Source of the DNA: Subtercola lobariae | Lineage (GTDB): Bacteria > Actinomycetota > Actinomycetes > Actinomycetales > Microbacteriaceae | Reading direction: 5' to 3' | Length of the DNA: 64,000 nucleotides | Assembly: GCF_014640255.1 (NCBI RefSeq) | Contig: NZ_BMGP01000001.1 | Coordinates: 124,001 to 188,000, forward strand | Shown: piece after piece, positions 33,447 to 41,987 of the stretch | How positions within the stretch are numbered: the stretch's first letter is position 1 | How the letters are laid out: every line of letters starts with the position of its first letter | Translations under genes and position numbers: made by a program | The notes under the pieces: model-generated | Told to the model about the DNA's origin: nothing | What the model saw: only the letters and a program-made list of their open reading frames with translations | Databases searched by the model: none

Positions 33447-34274
33447 ATGACCGCTGACCCGAACCGCGAACTGCTCGAGATCGCCCGCCGCATCGCCGTA
33501 GCGGCCGGCGAGTTGGCGGCTGCGAGACGCGCCGCCGGCGTGGAGGTTGCGGCGAGCAAGTCGTCACCAGAAGACGTGGTGACGTTCGCCGACCGCGAGG
33601 TGGAGCAGTTCATCCGCCGTTCGCTCGCCGAAGCCCGCCCGAATGACGGATTCTTCGGCGAAGAGTCGATCGATTCGGCGTCGGCCGGCACCTCTGGCCT
33701 GACCTGGGTGGTCGACCCCATCGACGGCACCGTGAACTACCTCTACGGAATTCCGGCCTACAACATCAGCATCGCCGTCGTCGAGGGCGAACCCGACCCG
33801 CAAACCTGGCGGCCGCTCGCCGGTTGCGTCGTCAACCCAGTTCTCGGCGAGGTGTTCACGGCGACGGATGCCCGGGGAGCCCACTTGGGCACGAAACCGC
33901 TGCACGTGAACCCGCCGGTCGACCTCTCGCAGGCTCTCGTTGCGACCGGGTTCGGTTACAACTCTGACGTTCGTGTGAAACAGGGTCTCGTTCTGGCCGG
34001 ATTGATCGGCCAGGTTCGCGACATCCGCCGCATCGGCGCAGCGGCACTCGACCTGTGTTACCTCGCCGCGGGCCGTTACGACGCGTACTACGAACGCGGG
34101 CTCAACCCGTGGGATCACGCCGCGGGAGCACTCATCGCCGCCGAGGCCGGAGCCCGGGTGTCAGGTTTCGGCCAGGCGGCGGCCGGGCGTGACTTCACGC
34201 TCGCGGCCGAACCGCTGCTCGCGGCGCTGCTCGAGCCGATCATCCGCACCCTCTTCGACGAGGCCGGCCTCTAG
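33447..34274 (+). CDS. Inositol monophosphatase family protein
   Basis: 275 aa. Metal-binding motifs of the family: GEES (about residue 73), WVVDPIDGTVNY (about 92) and NPWDHAAGALIAAEAGARVS (about 218). Members dephosphorylate inositol phosphates, histidinol phosphate or related sugar phosphates; the substrate cannot be told. The frame is open upstream to 33309, inside the previous gene, but the family starts near MTADPNRELLEIAR. Confidence 0.9.
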   Translation: MTADPNRELLEIARRIAVAAGELAAARRAAGVEVAASKSSPEDVVTFADREVEQFIRRSLAEARPNDGFFGEESIDSASAGTSGLTWVVDPIDGTVNYLYGIPAYNISIAVVEGEPDPQTWRPLAGCVVNPVLGEVFTATDARGAHLGTKPLHVNPPVDLSQALVATGFGYNSDVRVKQGLVLAGLIGQVRDIRRIGAAALDLCYLAAGRYDAYYERGLNPWDHAAGALIAAEAGARVSGFGQAAAGRDFTLAAEPLLAALLEPIIRTLFDEAGL

Positions 34275-34335
34275 TCAGCGCAGCCCACGAGAGGCACTCG
34301 CCGGGCGTGAGACGGTGGCGCGGGTGAGGGGTGGG

Positions 34336-36105
34336 TCAGAGCGTGCGGAGCCAGACCGTGGTGTCGGGGCCGACGACGGCCTCGTCGACCGCCCCGCTGG
34401 CGAGCAGCAGCTCGCCGAGCACCTCGACGGGAATCTCCACCGGCATTGCGCCGGTGTTCGCGATGACGGTTACGTCGCGATTCGTGAACGCGATGACGTC
34501 GGGGCCGAAGCCGAGATCGTCGAGCCAGGTGATCGCGCCGAACCCGAGATCGTGTTCGGCGCGAAGGGCGAGGGCGAGCTTGTAGAGCTCGAGCGTGGAG
34601 CCGGTGACGCCGCTCTCCTGGTCGCGGGCGTACTGGTTCCAGTCATCGGGCTGCGGCAACCACGAGGCGTCGCCGGGGCCGAAGCCGTAACTCGGGGCGT
34701 CGGCCTGCCAGGGGATGGGCACGCGGCATCCGTCTCGCCCGTAGCGTTCACCGTGCGTGCGAAACCAGGTGGGGTCTTGGCGCGCCTCGTCAGGCAGGTA
34801 GATCGATTCGGGCAGGCCGAGCTCTTCGCCCTGGTAGATGTAGGCGCTGCCGGGCAGCGAGAGCATCACGGCGGTTGCTGCACGCGCTCGGCGCAGCCCG
34901 TCGACGGGGTCGGGTAGGCCGGTCGACTTCGGCCCGACGCCGTCACCCTGCAGGTGGCCGGGGCCGAGCGAGAGGCGCGTGGCGTGCCGCACCACGTCGT
35001 GGTTCGAGAGCACCCAGGTGCTCGGGGCGCCGACGCTCGCGAACGCCTCGATCGATCCGTCGATCACTAGTCGCAGTTCGCGGGCCGACCAGTTCGCCTC
35101 GAGGTAGGTGAAGTTGAAGGCCTGCTGCATCTCGTCGTCGCGCACCCAGTGCGCGAGTTTGTGCAGCGGCTCGACCCACGCCTCTGCGCACAGCACGCGT
35201 TCGCCGGCGTATTCGCTCAGCACGTGGTTCCAGTCACGGTAGATCTCATGAACGCCCTCTTGCGCCCAGTAAGGCGGGGTGGGAGCATCCACTTTCTCTG
35301 ACAGGGCGTCTGCAATGCTCGCGCCGCCGCCCATGCTGCCCGCCTCTGCGGGGGGTGTGTAGTCGGGCAGGCCGTCAGCCTTGACGAGGCCGTGGGCGAC
35401 GTCGACGCGAAAACCGTCGGCGCCGCGGTCGAGCCAGAAGCGCAGAATGCCCCGAAACTGCTCGCGCACCCACTGGTTCTGCCAGTTCAGATCGGGCTGG
35501 CTCTGGTCGAAGAGGTGCAGGTACCACTGGCCGGGGGTGCCGTCGTCGTTGGTCAGCCGCGTCCAGGCGGCGCCGCCGAACACCGACTCCCAATTGTTCG
35601 GGGGAGTGTCGCCGTTCGGGCCGAGGCCGTTTCGAAAGATGTAGCGATCGCGCTCAAGGCTGCCGGGAGCCGCGGCCTTGGCCTCCCTGAACCACTGATG
35701 ATCCCACGACGTATGGTTCGGCACGAGATCGACGATGACCCGAATGCCCAGGGCGTGACTTTTAGCCAGCAGAAAGTCGAAATCGGCCAACGTGCCGAAC
35801 CGCGGGTCGACGTCGCAGTAGTCGGCAACGTCATACCCAGCGTCGTGCTGGGGCGACGTGAAGAACGGCGACAGCCAAATCGCGTCGACTCCCAGCTCTT
35901 TCAAAGCAGGCAGGCGGCCGGTGATTCCGGCCAGGTCGCCGAGGCCGTCGCCGTCTGAATCGGCGAACGAGCGCGGGTAGATCTGGTAAATGACCGCAGA
36001 ACGCCACCATTCGCTGCCCGTGGTCACCAGCGTTTCGGCGTCGAGGCCGACAAAGGTGAGCGTTTCGGTCGGGTCGCCGACCTCGGGATTCTGCGCGGTG
36101 GTCAT
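34336..36105 (-). CDS. GH13 alpha-glucosidase / oligo-1,6-glucosidase
   Basis: 589 aa glycoside hydrolase family 13. Conserved regions in order: VIYQIYPRSFADSDGDGLGDLAGI, DLVPNHTS, GFRVDVAHG (Asp nucleophile), LCAEAWVE (Glu acid/base) and LSNHDVVRH (third carboxylate), then a short beta C-terminal domain. Subfamily as in actinobacterial alpha-glucosidases that cleave maltose- or isomaltose-type oligosaccharides in the cytoplasm. No signal peptide. No sugar transporter is adjacent. Confidence 0.93.
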   Translation of the reverse strand: MTTAQNPEVGDPTETLTFVGLDAETLVTTGSEWWRSAVIYQIYPRSFADSDGDGLGDLAGITGRLPALKELGVDAIWLSPFFTSPQHDAGYDVADYCDVDPRFGTLADFDFLLAKSHALGIRVIVDLVPNHTSWDHQWFREAKAAAPGSLERDRYIFRNGLGPNGDTPPNNWESVFGGAAWTRLTNDDGTPGQWYLHLFDQSQPDLNWQNQWVREQFRGILRFWLDRGADGFRVDVAHGLVKADGLPDYTPPAEAGSMGGGASIADALSEKVDAPTPPYWAQEGVHEIYRDWNHVLSEYAGERVLCAEAWVEPLHKLAHWVRDDEMQQAFNFTYLEANWSARELRLVIDGSIEAFASVGAPSTWVLSNHDVVRHATRLSLGPGHLQGDGVGPKSTGLPDPVDGLRRARAATAVMLSLPGSAYIYQGEELGLPESIYLPDEARQDPTWFRTHGERYGRDGCRVPIPWQADAPSYGFGPGDASWLPQPDDWNQYARDQESGVTGSTLELYKLALALRAEHDLGFGAITWLDDLGFGPDVIAFTNRDVTVIANTGAMPVEIPVEVLGELLLASGAVDEAVVGPDTTVWLRTL

Positions 36106-36204
36106 GCTAAAACCCTACTGGGCGTCTCTTCGTCTTTTCGGGCCACCACGGGATGCTATTCTCTTACGGTGCCAAAACACCGCCAGTCGGCGGTAAGTAT
36201 GTGC

Positions 36205-36276
<72 letters not shown>

Positions 36277-36350
36277 CTGTGCTAGCTCCATCGGCCTTCG
36301 GCCTCGGGCGCAGCGCACCGCCCTTCTGCTCGTGAGAGTATGGGGGGTAT

Positions 36351-36424
36351 GGCGGGGTAGCTCAGTTGGTTAGAGCACACGGCTCATAATCGTGGGGTCG
36401 CGGGTTCAAGTCCCGCTCCCGCTA
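36351..36424 (+). tRNA. tRNA-Met (CAU), elongator type
   Basis: 74 nt. Acceptor GGCGGGG/TCCCGCT with G-U pairs at both ends, anticodon arm CACGG-CTCATAA-TCGTG (CAT), T-arm GCGGGTTCAAGTCCCGC. It lacks the three G-C pairs of initiator tRNA. Confidence 0.95.
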
Positions 36425-36425
36425 C

Positions 36426-36463
36426 GAAGCCCTCGAGATCTCGCCGTCTCGGGGGCTTCTTTT
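36426..36463 (+). terminator. Terminator after tRNA-Met
   Basis: GAAGCCCTCGAGA (36426-36438) pairs with TCTCGGGGGCTTC (36447-36459) over 13 bp with one G-T, followed by TTTT. Confidence 0.85.
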
Positions 36464-36656
36464 ATGTGCCGACCGTGCCTGCCGCCTCTGCCGCCGCCCG
36501 CTTCCCGCGCGCCGCTGATTGACGAAGTGAGTCCACTACTCCGCAATGAGGCCGGTACACCTGCCGCTTTTCGTCGTAGCAGCCTCACCAGGCCGATGGA
36601 TGCCCGGCCCGCGGCACCTAGCGCATCGTGTTACAGAGGTCGGCGGGATGCCCGGG

Positions 36657-37250
36657 TCAGGCTTTTGGCGGGTGCGCCACCGTGAGCAGCACGTGGGCGG
36701 GGTGAGTGCCGGGGAGCATCCATCTGTGCCGGAGTGACGACGGGTGCATCATGAGGTCGCGGGGGCCGAGGCGCCAGGTGCCGGCCGACTCGACCTCTAC
36801 GTCGAGTTCGCCACTGATCACGTAGACGGCGAGGTCTCCGGCCGTTTGAAACCATTCGGAGATGTATTTGCCCGGTTCGATGACGTAGTCGATCACCTCG
36901 AGGGCACTGTTGCTGCCCATCGACAGTACCCGGCCTTGAACGGCGTCGGGGCGGTTCGCCACCGAGAGCATTCTGCCCTCGTCGGCGCGCACGACGGTCA
37001 CGAGTTCACCTGCGGGGGCCGGAAGGAGGGCGCCCGGCAGTACGTCGAGCGCGTCGGCCAGGCGGTAGGTGGTGACGATGGAGGGCGAGCTGAGGCCACG
37101 TTCGAGCTGGCTGAGAAAGGCTTGGCTGATGCCGGCTTGGGCCGCGAGCTGCCGCGTTGTCAGGCCACGACGCTCGCGGAGCGCTTTGAGTTGCGCGCCG
37201 AGACGCTGAACGAGGGCCGAGTCGGCTGAATCAGAAGGGTCAGATGTCAT
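36657..37250 (-). CDS. XRE-cupin transcriptional regulator
   Basis: 197 aa. N-terminal HTH (LGAQLKALRERRGLTTRQLAAQAGISQAFLSQLERGLSSPSIVTTYRLADAL) and a C-terminal cupin sensor domain (EVIDYVIEPGKYISEWFQTAGDLAVYVISGELDVEV...MHPSSLRHRWML). Such proteins bind a small ligand in the cupin and control nearby catabolic genes. Divergent from the LLM monooxygenase with a 145-nt gap, so that gene is the likely target. Confidence 0.88.
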   Translation of the reverse strand: MTSDPSDSADSALVQRLGAQLKALRERRGLTTRQLAAQAGISQAFLSQLERGLSSPSIVTTYRLADALDVLPGALLPAPAGELVTVVRADEGRMLSVANRPDAVQGRVLSMGSNSALEVIDYVIEPGKYISEWFQTAGDLAVYVISGELDVEVESAGTWRLGPRDLMMHPSSLRHRWMLPGTHPAHVLLTVAHPPKA

Positions 37251-37395
37251 CGGATCGTAACAAACTGTGAATGCTGGGGTAACACGAAAGAGCGATTCTG
37301 AGTAGTGACAGCAATCACGATGTCAGTTGATGCTGAGAACCCCATGTGTTCAGGGTAGCTGGCTCAGCACGACACAACGAAAGGCCGTACCCGCA

Positions 37396-38775
37396 GTGAC
37401 CAAGCAGATCTTTCTCGGTGCGTTCGAGGAATTCACCCCGAACTTCATCAGCAACGGGTGGAGCCACCCGAAGGGCGACACCGAGGGATTCGCCACTCTG
37501 CCGTATTGGCAGAACATGGCACGAGAACTCGAGGCGGGCGGCTTCGACTTTCTGTTCTTGGCCGAAGCGCTCGGGTACCCCATGCGACCCGACGGATCGG
37601 TGCCCGAAGTGGTCATCAAGGAGGCCGTGCAGATTCCCGTGCACGACCCGCTCATGCTCGTCAGCGGGCTGGCGGCAACCGTCGACAGGCTCGGTTTCGT
37701 CGTGACGGCGTCGACGACGGCGCAGCAGCCCTACCTCAATGCGCGCGCGTTCACGACCCTCGACCACATCACTAACGGCAGAATCGCGTGGAACATCGTG
37801 ACGAGCGACAACCAGATCGCCTTGTCGAAGATGCTCGGTCAGTCCAGCGTCACCCCGCACGCCGAACGGTACAAGCGGGCGACCGAATTCATCGAACTCT
37901 CGCTGAAGCTGTGGGAGGGCGCCTGGGAAGACGACGCCGTCGTCTTCGACAAGTCCACGCGCACGTTCGCCGACCCGAGCAAGGTGCACCGCATCACCCA
38001 CCACGGTGACTATTTCGATCTCGATGGGTATTTCACGGCCATCCCGTCGCCCCAGCGCACGCCGTTGTTGCTGCAGGCCGGCACTTCGCCCGCGGGGCGC
38101 ACGTTCGCCGGCCGGTTCGGTGAGTGCATCTTCATTCAAGACCGTGACCCCGAGGTGGCCGCGAGCGTCGTCGCCGACCTGCGTGCCCGAGCTGTGGAGA
38201 ACGGGCGCAGCGCATCAGACATCAAGGTCATCGACGCGGTATCGATCATCGTCGCCGACACCGAAGAAGAGGCTCTACGATTGCGAGCCGAATTGGATGC
38301 CACGCCGAGCTGGGAGGCGGCTGCGGCCCTGTTCATGGGCTGGAGCGGCGTCGATCTGATGTCATTTCCGCTCGACGCGACCCTCGCCGACGTCACGACC
38401 GAAATCGGCAAGAGCATGCTCGGCGTTTTTCAGAAGGGCGACGAGAGCCCCACCGTGGCGCAGATTCTCGCCGAGATCACCAGCTCCATCGGCGGAATGC
38501 GCGTGACGGGCACGCCCGAATCGGTGGCCGACCAGCTGCAGGCCATCGTCGAGCAGACCGACATCGATGGCTTTCTCATCGAATACACCTACGGCGGCAT
38601 GCCCACCTATCGTGATTTCATCGACACAGTCATGCCGCTTCTTCGTGAGCGCGGCCTGGTTCCCGAGACGCCGCGGGGTGGCACGATGCGCGAGCGGATT
38701 CTCGGCAACGGTAGTAGCCGGCTCCCTGAGACGCACCCCGGGGCCCACTACCGCGCCACTCACGGGGCGGAGTAG
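37396..38775 (+). CDS. LLM-class flavin-dependent monooxygenase (NtaA/SnaA/DszA type)
   Basis: 459 aa from the GTG at 37396, the start of the family-like sequence TKQIFLGAFEEFTPNFISNGWSHP. Motifs: FLFLAEALGYP, TTLDHITNGRIAWNIVTSDN, HAERYKRATEFIELSLKLWEGAWEDDAV, GDYFDLDGYFTAIPSPQRTPLLLQAGTSPAGRTFAGRFGECIF. These enzymes use FMNH2 from a separate reductase to oxidise S- or N-containing organic substrates. A flavin reductase gene exists at 51859, but not adjacent. The next gene is a TauE/SafE-type exporter, which fits release of sulfite from an organosulfur compound; this link is inference. Confidence 0.9.
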   Translation: MTKQIFLGAFEEFTPNFISNGWSHPKGDTEGFATLPYWQNMARELEAGGFDFLFLAEALGYPMRPDGSVPEVVIKEAVQIPVHDPLMLVSGLAATVDRLGFVVTASTTAQQPYLNARAFTTLDHITNGRIAWNIVTSDNQIALSKMLGQSSVTPHAERYKRATEFIELSLKLWEGAWEDDAVVFDKSTRTFADPSKVHRITHHGDYFDLDGYFTAIPSPQRTPLLLQAGTSPAGRTFAGRFGECIFIQDRDPEVAASVVADLRARAVENGRSASDIKVIDAVSIIVADTEEEALRLRAELDATPSWEAAAALFMGWSGVDLMSFPLDATLADVTTEIGKSMLGVFQKGDESPTVAQILAEITSSIGGMRVTGTPESVADQLQAIVEQTDIDGFLIEYTYGGMPTYRDFIDTVMPLLRERGLVPETPRGGTMRERILGNGSSRLPETHPGAHYRATHGAE

Positions 38776-38820
38776 GGCCGCCCTCACCCGGGCCGTGCCC
38801 GCACCGGTCGCCCGCGTTTT

Positions 38821-38940
38821 CGCGCAGCCCTCGGCCGAGCCATGGCCGCACAGCCCCCGGCCGAGCAGTGACCGCGCAGCCCCCGGCCGAGCCATGGCCG
38901 CGCAGCACCCGGCTGAGCAGTGACCGCGCAGCCCCGGCAC
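38821..38940. repeat. 26-bp tandem repeat, about 4.6 copies
   Basis: Units start at 38821, 38847, 38873, 38899 and 38925 (last partial). Each begins CGC[GA]CAGC, with a CCCGGCCGAGC-like centre, and the endings alternate between CATGGC and AGTGAC, so the true period is 52 bp. It fills the gap between the monooxygenase and the exporter gene. Confidence 0.9.
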
Positions 38941-38958
38941 CCGTGACAGGGTAGGGGA

Positions 38959-39711
38959 GTGGATAGCGCGATTCAGTGGTGGTTTCTGCTGGGAGCAGGG
39001 GTCGTCGCGGGCGTGATCGGCACGGCCGGCGGAATCACGTCGCTGGTGGCGTACCCGGCGCTGCTCGCCGTAGGCATTCCGCCGCTCGCCGCGAACGTCA
39101 CGAACTCGGTGGCGCTGCTCGGCAGCGGGTTCGGATCAGCCCTGCGCGCCCGGTTAGATCTCACCGGGCACTCGTCGACCCTGCGCACCTGGCTGCCGCC
39201 GACGGCACTGTTCTCTCTTGCCGGAGCGGTGCTTCTCGTGGTGACCCCGAGTGCGGTGTTCGACAACGTGGTGCCTTTTCTGGTGGCAACGGGCTCGGTG
39301 ATCTTGCTCGTGCAGCCCGCCATTTCGCGGTGGCAGGCGCGAGTGGGTTCGAGGGCGAACAAGACGGTGGTTCGGGCATCCGGAGCAGGCGTGGCTGTGT
39401 ACAACGGCTACTTCGGCGCGGGTTCAGGCATTCTGCTGATCGCCTTGCTGCTGTTCACCACCGAACCCGTGCTGCACCGGGCGAACGCGCTGAAGAATGT
39501 GATTCTGGTGGCGTCTGACATTCTGCCGGCCGTGCTGTTCGCGGTGGTCGGCTCGGTGGTGTGGCCCGCAGTGTGGCCGCTCGGCATCGGAGCGCTCGCC
39601 GGCGGTTTGATCGGCCCCTCGGTTGCGCGGCGGGTGCCGGCCGCTGTATTGCGACCGGCAATCGCCGCGTGCGGGCTAGCGCTCGCCGTGTGGCTCTTTC
39701 TGAATCACTGA
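38959..39711 (+). CDS. TauE/SafE-family membrane permease
   Basis: 250 aa, about seven or eight membrane segments. GVIGTAGGITSLVAYPALLAVGIPPLAANVTNSVALL and GVAVYNGYFGAGSGILLIALLLF...RANALKNVILVASDILPAVLF are the two inverted-repeat signature blocks of the TauE/SafE (DUF81) family, thought to export sulfite or organosulfonates. GTG start with AGGGG upstream. It follows the LLM monooxygenase after the 26-bp tandem repeat. Confidence 0.88.
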   Translation: MDSAIQWWFLLGAGVVAGVIGTAGGITSLVAYPALLAVGIPPLAANVTNSVALLGSGFGSALRARLDLTGHSSTLRTWLPPTALFSLAGAVLLVVTPSAVFDNVVPFLVATGSVILLVQPAISRWQARVGSRANKTVVRASGAGVAVYNGYFGAGSGILLIALLLFTTEPVLHRANALKNVILVASDILPAVLFAVVGSVVWPAVWPLGIGALAGGLIGPSVARRVPAAVLRPAIAACGLALAVWLFLNH

Positions 39712-39750
39712 ATCACCGACTCGCTGAATCACCGACTCGCGAAGCATTGC

Positions 39751-39810
39751 GGGCACAGCAGCGTTACGGGCAGAGCACCGTTACGGGCACAGCGGCGTTA
39801 CGGGCAGAGC
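39751..39810. repeat. 17-bp tandem repeat
   Basis: GGGCACAGCAGCGTTAC and variants at 39751, 39768, 39785 and (partial) 39802. It lies between convergent genes and runs into the 3' end of the minus-strand gene. Confidence 0.8.
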
Positions 39811-40601
39811 GTTCCGATGGCGCTGAACGAGGTCTGCACCGCCTGCGAGTCGGTGACGATAGTGTCTGTGCCCACGGTCGGGTCGGCCTGAAACGCCTGA
39901 ATGTCGGCGATCATCGTCTCGAGATCTTCGTTCGCCTGGGTGGCGGCCTCGAGCACGTCGGGGTTCGTCAATTCACCCTCGGCCGTGGTGAAGTCGTCTG
40001 ACAGGTTCTGCAGAGCATTGACGGCGGCGGCGGGGTCGCTCTCGAGCTCAGAGAAATTGTTGCTCAGCGCCGTGGCCGAATCGGAGACCTCGCTGTTCAG
40101 CAGCGTGCAGGCCTGGTCGGTGGTCTGAATGGAGCCGTCGTTCGATCCGTCGTCGGGCGAACTCGAGGAGGTGGGGTTCAGCAGCGAGTTGTTGAGGTTG
40201 TTGAGATTGTTGTGTGCCGCCCCGATGGCGGCGAACACGAAAATCAGCACGATGACCGTGATGATGCCGGCCAGAATGCTGAGGTAGCCGAGAATCAGGC
40301 CGGCGATGGCAAACCCGCGACCCTTGGTGCCGGTCTTCTTGATCTGGCTGAGGGCGATGTGCCCGGTGATGACGGCCCCGATGCCCAAGAAGAATCCGGT
40401 GAAGTACGAAACGACGCCGAGAATGAGTGAGACGATGGCCAGCACGTTGGTCTTGTCGGCCGCGGGCGGCGCGTAATAAGGGTTCGGTGCGCCGTACGGG
40501 TCGGGTGTGCCGTAAGGGTCGCCCGGGGGCACTCCGCCGCCCGGAGGAACAGGCGGACCGGGAGGAACAGGAGGGCCTGGAGGCGGGGTCTCGATGGTCA
40601 T
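39798..40601 (-). CDS. DUF4190-type membrane protein
   Basis: 267 aa. Pro/Gly/Tyr-rich N-terminus (PPGPPVPPG..., GDPYGTPDPYGAPNPYY), two membrane segments with the DUF4190 pattern (NVLAIVSLILGVVSYFTGFFLGIGAVITGHIALSQIKKTGTKGRGFAIAGLILGYLSIL), then an extracellular acidic helical domain (about 150-267). Its 3' end contains part of the 17-bp repeat. Function unknown; the family is common in actinobacteria. Confidence 0.8.
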   Translation of the reverse strand: MTIETPPPGPPVPPGPPVPPGGGVPPGDPYGTPDPYGAPNPYYAPPAADKTNVLAIVSLILGVVSYFTGFFLGIGAVITGHIALSQIKKTGTKGRGFAIAGLILGYLSILAGIITVIVLIFVFAAIGAAHNNLNNLNNSLLNPTSSSSPDDGSNDGSIQTTDQACTLLNSEVSDSATALSNNFSELESDPAAAVNALQNLSDDFTTAEGELTNPDVLEAATQANEDLETMIADIQAFQADPTVGTDTIVTDSQAVQTSFSAIGTLCP

Positions 40602-40728
40602 TTGTCAGCTCCTTGGCGTGAGGGCTCAGCGGTTTGTGCTGAAAGCTACCCTCATGTTTGCACGAGCAGGCGATTGCGGTCGCCCTCTTGCGCTGGGAGT
40701 TGCAGACGAACTAGGGCAGAACGAGCCC

Positions 40729-41742
40729 TCAGTGCAGGCCGGTCACGAAGGCGTTGTGCAGTTCGTCGGTGCGCACACCCAGGTCGGGCAGGTCGAGAAT
40801 GTTGGTCATGAGCACCAGGCAGGCGTCGTGTTCGGGGTAGATCGAGAGCTGGCACCCCGACCATCCACCGTGCCCGTAGAAGGTGTGCTCGAGCAGCGCC
40901 GATGACTTCTGGAGGTTGAACGCGAGGCCCCAGTCTTGTTCGAGCGGGTCGTTCGGGCGCGAGTTCAGGCGCGGCAGGCCGGCGGTTCGGTTGACCCGCA
41001 TGGCGTCGAGGGTGGCCGGATGCACGACCGCGCTCGAGCGTTCGGTGCTCGTTCGCAGCAGTGCACTGCCAAGCGCCAGCAGGTCTGAGGCGGTGGCGTA
41101 GGCGCCGGCTGCCGGATGCACGACCCGCGCCATCTGGTCGAAGTCGAGCCCCGCGGCCTCTGTGCCGTGCACCCGGTGAGCGTCGCGGCCAGCCCCGGTC
41201 GAGAGCTCGAGAGTGTTCACGCCGTCGAGGTCGTTGAACGCGGCGATGTGCTCTGCGAGCGAAACTCCGGTCGCCTGTTCGAGCAGCTTCTCGACGCCCA
41301 CGAAGCCGAGGTTGCAGTACTGCGTCATTGTTCCAGGCGGAAAGATGACGCTCGCCTGCTCGAGCAGCGCCCGAGGGTCGGGCGCGTCGAGCGGCGACTC
41401 CGCGAGGCCGCTCGTGTGGCTGAGCAGCTGTTCGAGGGTGACCTGGCCCGCCGCGGTCGCCGCGAGCGAAGGTACGGCTTGAGCGAGCTGCGCGTTCAGG
41501 CTGAGCTGGCCACGTTCGACGGCACGCATCGCCGCGAGGCCCACCAGGGGTTTCGTGACCGAGAAGAGCGCGAACGTGTCGTCGACCGCAGCCCGGCGAC
41601 CCTCGTCGGTGCCGAATGCGGCGATCTCTTGAATGCCGGTGGAGGTGGCGGCCCCGAACACGGCGACGGGCAGCGGGCCCGTCTCTACCGAGCGTTTCAC
41701 CCAGTCGAGGGCATAGTCGTACGAGTTCGCGCGCGCTGTCAT
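40729..41742 (-). CDS. Serine hydrolase, class C beta-lactamase/esterase family
   Basis: 337 aa from the ATG at 41742; the open frame to 41904 lacks family sequence. Motifs: SVTK (nucleophile Ser in FALFSVTKPLVGLAAMR), YCN (TQYCNLGFVGVEKLL) and HGG (YGHGGWSGCQLSIYP) in place of KTG. LEQLLSHTSGLAE is also typical. No signal peptide, so an esterase or peptidase acting inside the cell is more likely than a beta-lactamase. Confidence 0.88.
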   Translation of the reverse strand: MTARANSYDYALDWVKRSVETGPLPVAVFGAATSTGIQEIAAFGTDEGRRAAVDDTFALFSVTKPLVGLAAMRAVERGQLSLNAQLAQAVPSLAATAAGQVTLEQLLSHTSGLAESPLDAPDPRALLEQASVIFPPGTMTQYCNLGFVGVEKLLEQATGVSLAEHIAAFNDLDGVNTLELSTGAGRDAHRVHGTEAAGLDFDQMARVVHPAAGAYATASDLLALGSALLRTSTERSSAVVHPATLDAMRVNRTAGLPRLNSRPNDPLEQDWGLAFNLQKSSALLEHTFYGHGGWSGCQLSIYPEHDACLVLMTNILDLPDLGVRTDELHNAFVTGLH

Positions 41743-41987
41743 GCCCCCATTCTGGCCGAGACCGCGGGGGCGAAACGGCGAATCGCAGTCACAGAACGCC
41801 TCATCTCGGCCACGTTCTGCTGCGCGATGGTCGTCAACTGTGTGGGCTGACCCTTCCCAAACCCGGTCGGCGCCGAATACGTGATGCTCGCTGCGCCGAT
41901 TCATTGACGTTTTCTCTGCGCAGCGACCCGCCGCGCTCGTTGCGGGAGCAGAATGAAGAACACGTCAGCAGTGCAGGAGGTGCGGGT

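Noticed and set aside
38821-38940. Possible CRISPR array
   Set aside because: The 26-bp units are directly adjacent with no spacers, so it is a plain tandem repeat. No cas gene is present.
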